This document shows, in pieces, positions 1 to 6,365 of a stretch of 8,113 bases of DNA. Numbering within the stretch: position 1 is the stretch's first letter; each line of letters opens with the position of its first letter. Source of the DNA: Chloroflexota bacterium (GTDB lineage Bacteria > Chloroflexota > UBA6077). The DNA lies in contig JAJYKO010000209.1 of NCBI GenBank assembly GCA_021788565.1, positions 1 to 8,113 on the forward strand, read 5' to 3'. A model generated the notes under the pieces. It saw only the letters and a program-made list of their open reading frames with translations. It ran no database searches and was not told where the DNA came from. A program made the translations under genes and the position numbers.

Positions 1-65
1 ATCGTGTGGTCATCGGCGACGAGTACCCGCGACGTTCGGCCCTCTTGCGCCGGTTGCCCTCTCAT
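1..65 (-). CDS. NarL/FixJ-type response regulator, N-terminal fragment
   Basis: This is the first 21 codons of a gene running off the left edge. Its ATG is the reverse complement of positions 63-65 and overlaps the TGA stop of the histidine kinase (62-64) in the classic ATGA coupling, so the two are almost certainly translated together. The visible protein ends in VLVADDHT, the first beta strand and acidic pair (DD) of a receiver domain; the DDH form is typical of NarL/FixJ regulators, which pair with HisKA_3 kinases like the one next door. The family has a phosphorylatable Asp and a C-terminal LuxR-type helix-turn-helix, both outside this window. The role is therefore the cognate DNA-binding output of the kinase, with unknown target genes. 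The 10-12 residues before the receiver strand are an ordinary leader. Family assignment rests on a short segment plus the neighbour. Confidence 0.85.
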   Translation of the reverse strand, partial: MRGQPAQEGRTSRVLVADDHT

Positions 66-2074
66 ACAGCGACCTGCCGCTTGATGGGCAACCGGATGTC
101 TACCCTGGTCCCGGTGCCCGGGGATGCATCGATTGTCAGAGTGCCTCCCAGGGAGACCATCTTCTCCGTCATCTGGGCCACACCGCGATGGCCCCTCAGC
201 GAGGCGTCGATCAAGGTGTCGACATCGAAGCCGTGACCGTCGTCGCGGACGCTCAAGCGGAACTTCTCCACGTCTGCGAGATCGAGATCGATCCAGACGT
301 TGCGCGCGCTGGCGTGCTTCGCGACGTTGTTGAGCATCTCCTGAACGGCCCGAAACAGCGGCGGCTCCAGGTGCGAGGGCAGCGAAGTCTCGTCGCCAGA
401 GATATTCACGTGGAGGTACAGCCCGTTCTGCTCGCCGAAACCCTCGGCGAACTTCCGCAACGCCGGGACGAAGCCGAGTCTCTCCAACTCCAGCGGGCGC
501 AGCGCGAAGATCGAGCGCCGAGCCCCTCGGATGTTCTCGCGAAGGCCTTCCTTGATGGCCGATAGCTCCCACGTTAACTGCTCGGCGTCTGGGCCCGATA
601 GCGCCAGCTTATCGACGAGGAGCGAACACAGGTCGGCCTTCAGTCCCAGGAAGGCGAGGTTTTGCGCGAGGCCATCATGGATCTCGCGCGCTATCCGGTT
701 GCGCTCCTCCGCGATGGTCAGCTCCTCAGCGCGGTTGTAAAGCTGGATGTTCCTCACTACCAGGGCTGCCTGGCTCGCGATGGTCGAGAGTAGGCCCAGA
801 TGCGGGTTACTGAAGGCCCCGCGCCGACGCCTGCCGAGACTGATCACACCGATGACTCGCTCGCTCACCACCATCGGCACGCTCACTACCGACTGAATGC
901 CGTCGATGGCCAGGTGGGAGCGCCATTGGGTCTCGGTCCTGGTGTCGGGCACAACGAGGGCTGCCCCTGTTTTCGCCACTTGGGCGCTCACCCAGGGCGC
1001 GCCGCCGGCTTCCGGCTTGAGCCTCCGGACGAGGTCCTCCTTACGAAGGCCCAATGCCGAGTTCAGGACCAGATCGCCCGTGGTCTCCTCGACGAGCATC
1101 ACGGTGCCGGCATCTGCCGAGCTCAATTGGATCATCTTGTCCAGGATCTGTTCGAGCAGCCGATCGAGGTTGAACTCGGCGCGCACAGTTCGGTCGATTT
1201 CGTAGATTGTCTGCAGGTGCCGTGTGCGAAGCTTGGCTGCCTCGATCGCGGAGGCTATCTCGTCGGCCACCGTCGTGAGCAAGTTGATCTGGGAGTCCGG
1301 GGGGGACTTTGGCGAGGGGAAGCACAAATGAATAGCGCCAATGAGGTTCTCGCCTCGCGCGACCGGCACCCCGAGCATGGATAGCTCTTCTCTCCCCTCC
1401 GGCAAATCCACCGGTGGGAGGGTAATCTTGATCGCCCTCCTGCTCCCCGTACGCCACAGACGAAGGTCGTCGTCGAGAATGCGGAGAAAGGCGTCTCCAC
1501 CGAGCTCCGACTGGCAGCTCGAGGAGACGTGAGTCCAATGGCCGAGCTCATCGTCGAGCAGCCTCAGGCAAGCGTACCTGGCGCCGGTGATCTGGGCTAC
1601 AGCACGAACAACCTGATCGGTGACCTCCTGGAGATCGACGGTCGACGCTATCGAATGACTGATCTCGTGCAGCGCGGAAAGGTAGGAGGTGGACTCCTGC
1701 AACTGGGCGTAGGTTTGCTTCAGGCTCGCGTGGACTTGCTCTAACTCCTCCTGATCGCGTAGTTGCCCTGCCACCTGATGCGCGATCCAGGTCAAGACCA
1801 GCCAGATGACAGATGGGCCAATGGCGCCGTATATAAGGGTGCCGGCGATAAAGAAGAAGAGGTTGCCCTCTTCAGCCGCATGGAAGGACGGAATCAGGGC
1901 ATGTTCCCAGGTCTCGTAAGCGGTCACCAGCAGGAAGATTGCCAGGGGAAGGGCCCAGCGCAAGAGCATTATCCGCCTGTGCAGCTTACTCGTCTTCTCT
2001 ACCACTCGTTCCACCTCGTAGCCAGCCAGTAATGGCAACTGATTGCGGTGAGAAGCAATCGTCAAGCTCCGCAA
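62..2074 (-). CDS. Membrane-anchored double-GAF sensor histidine kinase (HisKA_3/NarL type)
   Basis: The protein is up to 670 residues. Two hydrophobic segments (about 36-53 and 72-98) anchor it in the membrane, and a charged helical linker (about 103-145) follows. Two GAF-like sensory domains lie at about 146-280 and 298-445. The dimerisation/phosphoacceptor region reads EERNRIAREIHDGLAQ, placing the phosphorylated His at 466. The HATPase domain shows an N box (EMLNNVAKHA, Asn 582/583), a G1 box DDGHGF (611-616) and a GTGT motif (653-656). These are the hallmarks of the kinase class that phosphorylates NarL/FixJ regulators, and such a gene overlaps its 3' end. The start is uncertain. The longest frame begins with TTG at 2074 without a good ribosome site; GTG at 2014 and ATG at 1969 (AGGCGG nearby, but only 3 nt away) are alternatives. 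The 11-bp CTGAG array lies 68-105 nt upstream of the TTG. The signal sensed is not readable from sequence; GAF domains can bind small ligands, haem or other cofactors. Confidence 0.93.
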   Translation of the reverse strand: MRSLTIASHRNQLPLLAGYEVERVVEKTSKLHRRIMLLRWALPLAIFLLVTAYETWEHALIPSFHAAEEGNLFFFIAGTLIYGAIGPSVIWLVLTWIAHQVAGQLRDQEELEQVHASLKQTYAQLQESTSYLSALHEISHSIASTVDLQEVTDQVVRAVAQITGARYACLRLLDDELGHWTHVSSSCQSELGGDAFLRILDDDLRLWRTGSRRAIKITLPPVDLPEGREELSMLGVPVARGENLIGAIHLCFPSPKSPPDSQINLLTTVADEIASAIEAAKLRTRHLQTIYEIDRTVRAEFNLDRLLEQILDKMIQLSSADAGTVMLVEETTGDLVLNSALGLRKEDLVRRLKPEAGGAPWVSAQVAKTGAALVVPDTRTETQWRSHLAIDGIQSVVSVPMVVSERVIGVISLGRRRRGAFSNPHLGLLSTIASQAALVVRNIQLYNRAEELTIAEERNRIAREIHDGLAQNLAFLGLKADLCSLLVDKLALSGPDAEQLTWELSAIKEGLRENIRGARRSIFALRPLELERLGFVPALRKFAEGFGEQNGLYLHVNISGDETSLPSHLEPPLFRAVQEMLNNVAKHASARNVWIDLDLADVEKFRLSVRDDGHGFDVDTLIDASLRGHRGVAQMTEKMVSLGGTLTIDASPGTGTRVDIRLPIKRQVAV

Positions 2075-2122
2075 CAGGCGGACGTTCTGTCAGGGTCGAA
2101 TGCCTGAACAGGACTGGATGCT

Positions 2123-2179
2123 AGTATCGTAGAACCTTCGCCTGAGCGCGATCTGAGACTTGTCTGAGACGATCCTGAG
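2123..2179 (-). promoter_or_regulatory. Array A: four 11-bp-spaced CTGAG repeats plus -10-like hexamer
   Basis: On the plus strand CTGAG occurs at 2142, 2153, 2164 and 2175, exactly 11 bp apart, so all copies face the same side of the helix. Read in the direction of the kinase gene the unit is CTCAG-N6. The array is followed by GATACT (2128-2123), a 4/6 match to a sigma70 -10 hexamer, about 49 nt before the TTG start of the kinase. There is no -35 hexamer, and the array occupies that place, as at promoters activated by OmpR/PhoB-type regulators. The hexamer and the TTCGCCTGAG edge are shared with array B. Function is inferred from geometry. Confidence 0.7.
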
Positions 2180-2227
2180 AATTCTGCCGCATCCGTCGCT
2201 GAGGAAGAGCCTCATGAGCAACGGATT

Positions 2228-2473
2228 CTACCGGCTCAATCCCAGGCCCGGCCCGAACAGCGTCAGTGCAATGGCTCCAAGAACAAAAAGGAGTAAGACC
2301 CATCCCCAGGGGGTGCCCATCATTCCCGATAGACCGCCCATCATGCCCCCCATACCGCCCATCATGCCCCCTGTCATGCCTCCTCCAGCGACCAGGAGAT
2401 CAAGCAGCAGGAAAACGAGCAGAATTCCTGCCGCGATGAGCAACCAGTTGACCGCATCTGGACCTATCGCCAT
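2228..2473 (-). CDS. Small Met/Gly-rich two-helix membrane protein
   Basis: The chosen ATG at 2473 gives 81 residues and has GGAGG 10 nt upstream; the open frame extends further 5' to 2578, but that part does not look coding. Two hydrophobic helices (about 9-29 and 55-75) flank a linker at 30-53 made almost only of Gly and Met, with eight Met residues in MMGG-type repeats. Met clusters of this kind bind soft metals such as Cu(I) or Ag(I) in some periplasmic copper proteins, so a metal-binding role is possible; it is not shown here. The gene lies 142 nt downstream of the methyltransferase-like gene on the same strand and may be co-transcribed with it. No enzymatic domain is visible. I do not recognise a named family. 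It is short but credible because of its ribosome site, membrane topology and the Met motif shared with two other proteins in the window. Confidence 0.75.
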   Translation of the reverse strand: MAIGPDAVNWLLIAAGILLVFLLLDLLVAGGGMTGGMMGGMGGMMGGLSGMMGTPWGWVLLLFVLGAIALTLFGPGLGLSR

Positions 2474-2615
2474 GGCTGATTTGCCTCCATATCTCCTGTC
2501 GATGGGATCCGAAAACGCCGAGTGCGTCCACTCGCCGAACAAACCTCGGGTGCCTAACAGATTAGTTCGAGCCAGCAAGATCAGGGCTGGATATCGAATG
2601 CCAATTCAGCATCGA

Positions 2616-3371
2616 TCAGGAAGCCGCGGGCTTCTTCTGCGTCTCGCCCCGGGCCGTTTCGTTAGGGACCGGTTCGGTCTGTCGGAATTCTGGGGCGTCG
2701 AGAGAAGCTTCTGTCCTGACTTTAAGCAGGGCGAGGAGCCTGGCCCCAGCGCGATCAGGCCTGGGCAGAAAACGCGGGGTAACGGAAGCGTATTTCGTGT
2801 ACGCCTCGCCGAAAACGTCCAGGGCTTCGCGCTCCTCTTTACGAGCTAGGCGCAAGTACATTGTGACGAGCACCGGGAACATAATAGCGGTGAGGATGGT
2901 CGGCCACTCCAGGAGAAAGGAGAACATGATGACGATGAAACCGACGTACTGCGGATGTCGGATGAGCGCGTAGACTCCTCCAGTGGCCAATCCTCCCGAC
3001 CTCTGCGCTTTGTAGAGCACCGGCCAGGCTACCGCCAGAAGCAGGAAGCCTCCGCTCAACATCACGTCGCTGAACAGGTGCAGGAAGCTTGCGTGTGGAT
3101 CGCCTCCCCACCCAAAGAGCGTCTCCCACAGATGGCCGTTGTCGTGGGAGAAGAGGTCCACACCGGGGTGAAGGCTTTGCAGCCACCCAGAGAGCAGATA
3201 GATCGTGAGCGGAAAGCCGTACATCTCGGTAAAGAGAGCAACCAGGAAGGCCGAAAAGGCCCCGAAGGAACGCCAATCCCGAGCTGTACGCGGCCGCACA
3301 AAGCTGAACGCGAAGACTATGAAGATCCCAGCGTTTATGATTGCCACGTCCCAGAGACCGTAGTCGAACAT
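2616..3371 (-). CDS. Isoprenylcysteine carboxyl methyltransferase-like membrane protein
   Basis: The protein is 251 residues from ATG 3371; a GTG at 3383 would add four residues, and neither start has an ideal ribosome site. Several hydrophobic segments are visible (about 9-25, 38-60, 102-121, 141-173). The C-terminal half carries the signature of the ICMT/phospholipid-methyltransferase superfamily: IRHPQYVGF (137-145), which contributes to SAM binding, and RLARKEERE (174-182) with the conserved Glu pair. Bacterial homologues of this length are annotated as isoprenylcysteine carboxyl methyltransferase family proteins, but they have no known prenyl-protein substrate, so the reaction is best stated as an uncharacterised membrane SAM-dependent methyl transfer. 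The tail after about residue 205 is polar and probably cytoplasmic. Array B lies 85-122 nt upstream, and a deletion relic of a second copy is at 5149-5275, so the gene was once duplicated here. Confidence 0.9.
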   Translation of the reverse strand: MFDYGLWDVAIINAGIFIVFAFSFVRPRTARDWRSFGAFSAFLVALFTEMYGFPLTIYLLSGWLQSLHPGVDLFSHDNGHLWETLFGWGGDPHASFLHLFSDVMLSGGFLLLAVAWPVLYKAQRSGGLATGGVYALIRHPQYVGFIVIMFSFLLEWPTILTAIMFPVLVTMYLRLARKEEREALDVFGEAYTKYASVTPRFLPRPDRAGARLLALLKVRTEASLDAPEFRQTEPVPNETARGETQKKPAAS

Positions 3372-3390
3372 CTCCCTACCCACCGTTCCC

Positions 3391-3412
3391 CGCGGGCTTC
3401 CGCAAACCCGCG
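3391..3412 (-). other. Leader hairpin upstream of the methyltransferase-like gene
   Basis: CGCGGG (3391-3396) and CCCGCG (3407-3412) form a 6-bp GC-only stem around a 10-nt loop, between the predicted promoter (array B) and the start codon. It ends about 8 nt from the GTG and 20 nt from the ATG. It could affect translation initiation or mRNA stability. It is a short stem and may be chance. Confidence 0.35.
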
Positions 3413-3446
3413 ACCATTAGAAGTGATCTGACACCGTTCAGGCTAG

Positions 3447-3493
3447 AGTATCAACCTGAGTTTCGCCTGAGCCGGGTCTGAGACGAAGCTGAG
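3447..3493 (-). promoter_or_regulatory. Array B: four 11-bp-spaced CTGAG repeats plus -10-like hexamer
   Basis: CTGAG occurs on the plus strand at 3456, 3467, 3478 and 3489, a perfect 11-bp period. On the minus strand, toward the methyltransferase-like gene, the array runs into GATACT (3452-3447), the same hexamer as in array A and at nearly the same distance from the TTCGCCTGAG repeat (15 nt here, 14 nt in A). The proximal fourth unit lies between core and hexamer, so three units form the conserved core. The arrangement suggests an activator-dependent promoter without a -35 element. Confidence 0.7.
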
Positions 3494-3670
3494 CTTCAAG
3501 GGAATCGAGTCAGGCTCTCACCACGATGCGATCCGCTGTTTTGGGTTCACTTCCGGGTTGGTCCGTCGAGCCGGAGCCATTCAGGGCAACGCGGCCGAAC
3601 AGGAGCGGACCAAAGACAATCGAGCGTGGGACGAGACAGGGAAAATGACGAGGCCAGCACTGGATAAGAG
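3494..3670. other. Intergenic spacer with no recognised gene
   Basis: Between array B and the DoxX terminator I see no credible reading frame, no ribosome site followed by a coding-like frame, and no further CTGAG array. A nine-codon ATG frame near 3645 is too short to support. The spacer separates the end of the DoxX transcript from the methyltransferase promoter. Confidence 0.5.
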
Positions 3671-3709
3671 GTGAGGCGGGAGCCAGTACGGTGTCCGATC
3701 CCGCCTCAC
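3671..3709 (-). terminator. Hairpin terminator after the DoxX gene
   Basis: GTGAGGCGGGA (3671-3681) and TCCCGCCTCAC (3699-3709) are perfect 11-bp inverted repeats with a 17-nt loop, placed about 50 nt after the DoxX stop codon. The U tract on the minus-strand side is poor (CTCTTATC follows), so this could also be a processed or dispersed palindrome. The stem resembles the hairpin at 7964-7999. Confidence 0.65.
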
Positions 3710-3761
3710 ATTTCTCGCCTGCGCAACTACCCTTGAGGCTGTCGAATCAGTGGTTCCTCAG

Positions 3762-4364
3762 TCAGGGAGTCTCTGCCCCGACTGCGGACGGCTGAGGAGT
3801 TCCACCCCTGACAAAGACAATGCCTGGTCGCCATGGAGTGCCCAGTGCCGGCAGAAGAACGCGATCGACGCCGACGTACCCCGCCGTCTTCCAGGCCATG
3901 ATCAAGATAACAGATAGGGGAAAGAGCACCGGATTGATGCTGGCGGTACCAGCCATCATGAAGTTCCAATTCATGAAGCCGCCCGCGAGGGCAGCCACGC
4001 CCACGAAGGCCCCGAGTATCATGGCGGTGCCAATAAGCAACTCCCCAGCGACGACCAGTTTGCCGAACCAGACGTAGTGACCGCCGTTCAGCATGAAAAC
4101 GAGGAAATCCCTGTACCAATCGAAGGTGACGGCGGGCTTACCCGTGGCGGGAATGGCGACGGCGCCAACCCAGTAGTTCTTGAGGGAGTTGCCGGTCACG
4201 GTCCATTCCGTGCTGGCCAGCTTTCCGAGTCCGGAGTTGATCCAAGTGTACCCCATGTAGAGCCTGACTAGGAGCCAGAGCCAGGAGAGCCGAGTGTCGG
4301 AGAATAGCGCTCTTGTGATGGGCGGGTCGTCGACGGTACTTCGCCATTGTGCGATGCGCGACAT
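3762..4364 (-). CDS. DoxX-family membrane protein
   Basis: The protein is 200 residues, starting at ATG 4364 with AAAGGA 8 nt upstream. It has the four-helix DoxX layout: a first helix at about 27-46 with LYMGYTWINSGLGKL (35-49), the usual motif at its end, then a polar periplasmic loop (50-95), and three helices at about 98-118, 119-137 and 142-160. The insert after helix 1 and the NWNFMMAG segment (132-139) are typical of the longer, roughly 180-200-residue members. DoxX-like proteins include the small subunit of archaeal thiosulfate:quinone oxidoreductase and redox-stress membrane partners, but most bacterial members have no proven reaction; I would not claim thiosulfate oxidation. The gene follows a decayed histidine kinase on the same strand and is closed by a hairpin. 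A small palindromic GGTTG-CA-CAACC (4398-4409) lies in its upstream region. Confidence 0.85.
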   Translation of the reverse strand: MSRIAQWRSTVDDPPITRALFSDTRLSWLWLLVRLYMGYTWINSGLGKLASTEWTVTGNSLKNYWVGAVAIPATGKPAVTFDWYRDFLVFMLNGGHYVWFGKLVVAGELLIGTAMILGAFVGVAALAGGFMNWNFMMAGTASINPVLFPLSVILIMAWKTAGYVGVDRVLLPALGTPWRPGIVFVRGGTPQPSAVGAETP

Positions 4365-4418
4365 TGCGTAGGTCCTTTCACGAAGATTGTCGAAACTGGT
4401 TGCACAACCGTCTCTCGG

Positions 4419-4850
4419 TTACTGGTTAGGCCGACGCAGCGTGATCAAGACGGGACGTGGGACAAGGTTGCGTCCCGGCAGGCCGTGGGCTTTCTGGTCA
4501 AGCGAGGCTGCCCTCCACTCCGGCCGAGAGCTAGCGACGGTGAGTCCGATTCCGGAGCCGCCGGTGGCGCACGCCCCAGCTTTGTCGACTCGGTGGATAC
4601 GCTCCAGGGCGTGGGGCCAGTGGTCCGGCGGTCCGCGTGTAACCAACCACCGGGCGATCTGGGCGGATGGTTAAGGTGTGCCGCCATGACCGAGAGGTCC
4701 ACGCCATCGGGGCACTTTAACGAAAAGACTTGTCGCTTCCTCGAACCTGGCGTCACGATTTGTCTCGCCAGACCAAGCGCACATTCGAGACACGAGTGCA
4801 CGGGCCACCCCCAGGTCCAGGATGGATGTGTTATCACGCCCCGGTTGAGG
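4419..4850 (-). pseudogene. Decayed sensor histidine kinase (catalytic end)
   Basis: No intact frame exists, but the minus strand clearly carries the end of a HisKA-type kinase. In one frame, between about 4640 and 4530, it reads PPDHWPHALERIHRVDKA and then ATGGSGIGLTVA. These match the F box and G2 box of the HATPase domain (compare FDRFYRVDKSRA and GGTGLGLAVV in the intact kinase at 6370-7974). Downstream, LPGR...VLITL before the TAA at 4419-4421 looks like the end of the domain with its middle scrambled. Upstream, in another frame, CPDGVDLSVMA and LNHPPRSPGG (about 4730-4650) look like the segment before the N box with a deletion through it. At least one frameshift and several deletions are needed to align these parts. 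The HisKA region, HAMP and membrane segments are not found. It is therefore non-functional, and probably the remains of a two-component operon once located upstream of the DoxX gene. Confidence 0.65.
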
Positions 4851-4966
4851 TTCCACGCTCAGGGCAGAAGTGCCCGCTCATTGCCAACTCCCCTGCGAGT
4901 CTCCCGCCGTGAGCTGCCACTATTCCCAGGAACTCAGGACATCCAGACACTCAGAAATAGTCCCAA

Positions 4967-5010
4967 ATCATCCTTAATCCAAGCTGAGATGCTCCTGAGA
5001 GGATGATGAG
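4967..5010 (-). promoter_or_regulatory. Array C: 11-bp-spaced CTGAG-like repeats without an intact target gene
   Basis: CTGAG occurs at 4984 and 4995, with ATGAG at 5006 and a weaker CTTAA at 4973, all in an 11-bp register. A GATGAT hexamer (4972-4967, minus strand) lies where arrays A and B place their -10. About 100 nt further on the minus strand, GGGGAG (4893-4888) precedes an ATG (4881-4879), but the frame stops after 15 codons. The array probably drove a gene that has since decayed, possibly linked to the kinase remnant at 4419-4850. Confidence 0.55.
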
Positions 5011-5148
5011 AGTTCTACGAGGAATTGCGCGAGCGAACTAACCGCCGTCGTGTCGGATGCGGCTAACAAGGGGGAGATCCTTGCGGACGTCGGTTATGAG
5101 GAACTGAGGGCCAGGGAGGGATTGGAATCTGCCTGACTCAAATTACCA
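5011..5148. other. Unassigned spacer, possibly coding debris
   Basis: No complete gene is visible. A plus-strand frame ending at a TGA near 5136 reads GEILADVGYEELRARE and has GC-rich third positions like real genes, yet it lacks an ATG and a ribosome site. It may be a gene fragment or a shadow of debris on the other strand. I do not recognise the protein. Confidence 0.3.
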
Positions 5149-5275
5149 GCGAGGCACAAGTACATGGCGACCAGCACTGGGACCACGATCGCGGTGAAGT
5201 CGTCTGGCACCGCTCAGGCTGGATAATCAACCCGAGCTTCGCCTGAGCCGGGTCTGAGACGAAGCTGAGCTTCAA
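5149..5275 (-). pseudogene. Deletion relic of a second methyltransferase-like gene with its promoter
   Basis: Two pieces of the intact locus are joined. Positions 5149-5195 resemble 2845-2891 inside the methyltransferase-like gene (by eye about 39 of 50 positions over the extended alignment) and on the minus strand still encode PVLVAMYLCLA, matching PVLVTMYLRLA of the intact protein. Directly abutting, 5196-5275 aligns without gaps to 3420-3499, the promoter region of the intact gene, with 71 of 80 identical and the last 38 bases perfect. The roughly 525 bp between these parts in the intact gene are missing. The simplest history is duplication of gene plus promoter followed by an internal deletion. 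The remaining frame stops soon afterwards, so no functional protein can be made. Confidence 0.8.
5226..5269 (-). promoter_or_regulatory. Array D: CTGAG repeats in the relic promoter
   Basis: CTGAG occurs at 5243, 5254 and 5265, with CCGAG at 5232, again at 11-bp spacing. The -10-like hexamer is GATTAT (5229-5224, minus strand), 14 nt from the core as in array A. The array faces the methyltransferase relic, but it also lies 162-199 nt upstream of the plus-strand PepSY-like gene, so it could have been recruited to regulate that gene. Perfect retention of the three-unit core beside a dead gene hints at continued use. Confidence 0.6.
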
Positions 5276-5316
5276 AGCTGTAATCCGCAACCAGTCGGCC
5301 GGATCTGGACAGAGGC

Positions 5317-5356
5317 TTCACAGTAATCCCACAAGTGCTTCACAGGTTATTCACAA
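5317..5356 (+). promoter_or_regulatory. Array E: four 11-bp-spaced TTCACAR-like repeats
   Basis: TTCACAG (5317), CCCACAA (5328), TTCACAG (5339) and TTCACAA (5350) repeat at exactly 11 bp. They lie 75-114 nt upstream of the ATG of the PepSY-like gene. TTCAC direct repeats at 11 bp recall PHO-box-type operators of actinobacterial PhoP and, more generally, OmpR-family sites. The sequence differs from the CTGAG arrays, so a second regulator is likely. No convincing -35/-10 pair is visible; TAGCCT (5365-5370) is a weak -10 candidate. Confidence 0.6.
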
Positions 5357-5430
5357 ACTGGAGGTAGCCTTTAGCAGTGGAGGGCGGCGGGCAGACCGGC
5401 CGCACCGTGACTAACAGAAGGAGGGAAAAG

Positions 5431-6171
5431 ATGACACGCAAGACAGCGGTTCTGGTTGCGGCCTTGGCCAGTGCGGCGGCGTTGACCGTCCTCGTGGCAG
5501 GGAGCGTCTTTGCCCAGACACCCAACGGTGGATGGGGACCCGGCGGCATGATGGGCGGCTTCGGGGGGTACGGACCTGGCGGTGGATGGGGCATGGGCGG
5601 CATGATGGGTGGATGGTGGGGCGGCGCCCAGCAGCCGACCGGCAATCCCATCAGCGTGGATCAGGCTCAGCAGGATGCCCAGCAGGCCATATCGAGCTAT
5701 GGGGATCAGAACCTGGCAATCAGCGAGATCATGGAGTTCCAGTACAACTTCTATGTCGAGGTCAAGGAGAAGGACACCGGCGTACACGCCTTCGAGCTAC
5801 TGGTCAATCGATACAGTGGCGCGGTCTACCCTGAGCCCGGGCCCAACATGATGTGGAACACGAAGTACGGCATGATGGGCCGTGGGATGATGGGCGGCTT
5901 TGGCCCGTGGAGTGGCCAGGCCCAGCAGCCGACGGCGACCATGCCGGTGACGGCGGACCAGGCCATCAAGGACGCCAACGCCTATCTGGCTCAGGCTTTT
6001 CCTGGTGCCCAGTCGGCGACTGACCCCTCGACCTTCTACGGTTACTACACGATGGACTTCTCACAGGGCGGCAAGACCGTGGGGATGCTCAGCGTGAACG
6101 GCTACACCGGCCAGGTCTGGTATCATACCTGGCATGGGACCTTCGTAAGCGAGAAGCAGATCGGCAGCTGA
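5431..6171 (+). CDS. Secreted Met/Gly-rich protein with two PepSY-like repeats
   Basis: The ATG at 5431 has a strong ribosome site (AAGGAGG, 5418-5424, 6 nt away) and gives 246 residues. A clear signal peptide (about 1-29: MTRK, a hydrophobic run, then SVFAQ) exports the protein. A Gly/Trp/Met segment (32-65) holds two MMGG motifs. Two similar PepSY-like units follow: about 74-135 (ISVDQAQQDAQQAI ... FELLVNRYSGAVY) and about 172-236 (VTADQAIKDANAYL ... GMLSVNGYTGQVWYHTWHG). Each has a helix that starts after a VxxDQA motif and ends with a beta hairpin NxYxGxV. A second Met/Gly segment (140-158, NMMW...GMMGRGMMGG) joins them. PepSY domains occur in peptidase propeptides and envelope proteins as inhibitory or binding modules; this protein has no catalytic domain, so binding, possibly of metal or of the neighbouring sensor, is the likely role. 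Array E is upstream, and a hairpin follows before the kinase gene. Confidence 0.88.
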   Translation: MTRKTAVLVAALASAAALTVLVAGSVFAQTPNGGWGPGGMMGGFGGYGPGGGWGMGGMMGGWWGGAQQPTGNPISVDQAQQDAQQAISSYGDQNLAISEIMEFQYNFYVEVKEKDTGVHAFELLVNRYSGAVYPEPGPNMMWNTKYGMMGRGMMGGFGPWSGQAQQPTATMPVTADQAIKDANAYLAQAFPGAQSATDPSTFYGYYTMDFSQGGKTVGMLSVNGYTGQVWYHTWHGTFVSEKQIGS

Positions 6172-6193
6172 GGGGCTATCGACGGATACGGCA

Positions 6194-6231
6194 GGATTGG
6201 GCGGGGGGCTGGTGAGCCCTCTGCCCAATCC
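6194..6231 (+). terminator. Hairpin after the PepSY-like gene
   Basis: GGATTGGGC (6194-6202) pairs perfectly with GCCCAATCC (6223-6231); inside, GGGCT and AGCCC extend the stem around a GGTG loop, with a small internal bulge. It begins 22 nt after the stop codon. The downstream sequence is not U-rich, so it may be a partial terminator or an mRNA-stabilising stem that lowers expression of the kinase relative to the PepSY-like protein. Confidence 0.65.
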
Positions 6232-6335
6232 GTCGTTCGGCGCTGCTACTGATCATGCTCGGCGGCGTGATCAACGCGGAGCAGTTCAACCGGTTGTGCG
6301 GAGGCCTCGAACAGCCGCAGATCGACAAGGCTATC

Positions 6336-6365
6336 GATCTTGGATACTGGGATCTTGGACACTGG
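6336..6365 (+). repeat. 15-bp tandem duplication just upstream of the kinase
   Basis: GATCTTGGATACTGG (6336-6350) is followed immediately by GATCTTGGACACTGG (6351-6365), with one difference. It lies directly before the preferred kinase start and falls inside the longest open frame (from TTG 6340). As translated residues (DTGILDTG) it does not look like a real N terminus, which supports starting the kinase at 6370. Confidence 0.75.

Noticed and set aside
2200..2214. TGAGG-AAGAG-CCTCA stem after the small membrane protein gene, considered as a terminator
   Set aside because: A 5-bp stem without a U tract is too weak to call in GC-rich DNA.
2160..2849. Plus-strand frame of 229 codons across the small membrane protein gene
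   Set aside because: It is a shadow of the Gly/Met codons on the minus strand (giving Pro/Ile runs) and of the 3' end of the methyltransferase-like gene. It has no ribosome site or domain.
3762..4364. Calling the DoxX-like protein a thiosulfate:quinone oxidoreductase subunit
   Set aside because: No partner subunit or sulfur-oxidation gene is present, and most bacterial DoxX proteins have no demonstrated reaction.
4347..5006. Long plus-strand open frame of 219 codons
   Set aside because: It has no ribosome site or recognisable domain, and it is antisense to the kinase remnant, whose GC-rich codons explain the lack of stops.
5348..5356. TTATTCACA, a match to the DnaA-box consensus TTATNCACA
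   Set aside because: It is a single site whose CACA is simply the fourth unit of the 11-bp TTCACAR array. There is no cluster of boxes, AT-rich unwinding region or replication gene nearby.
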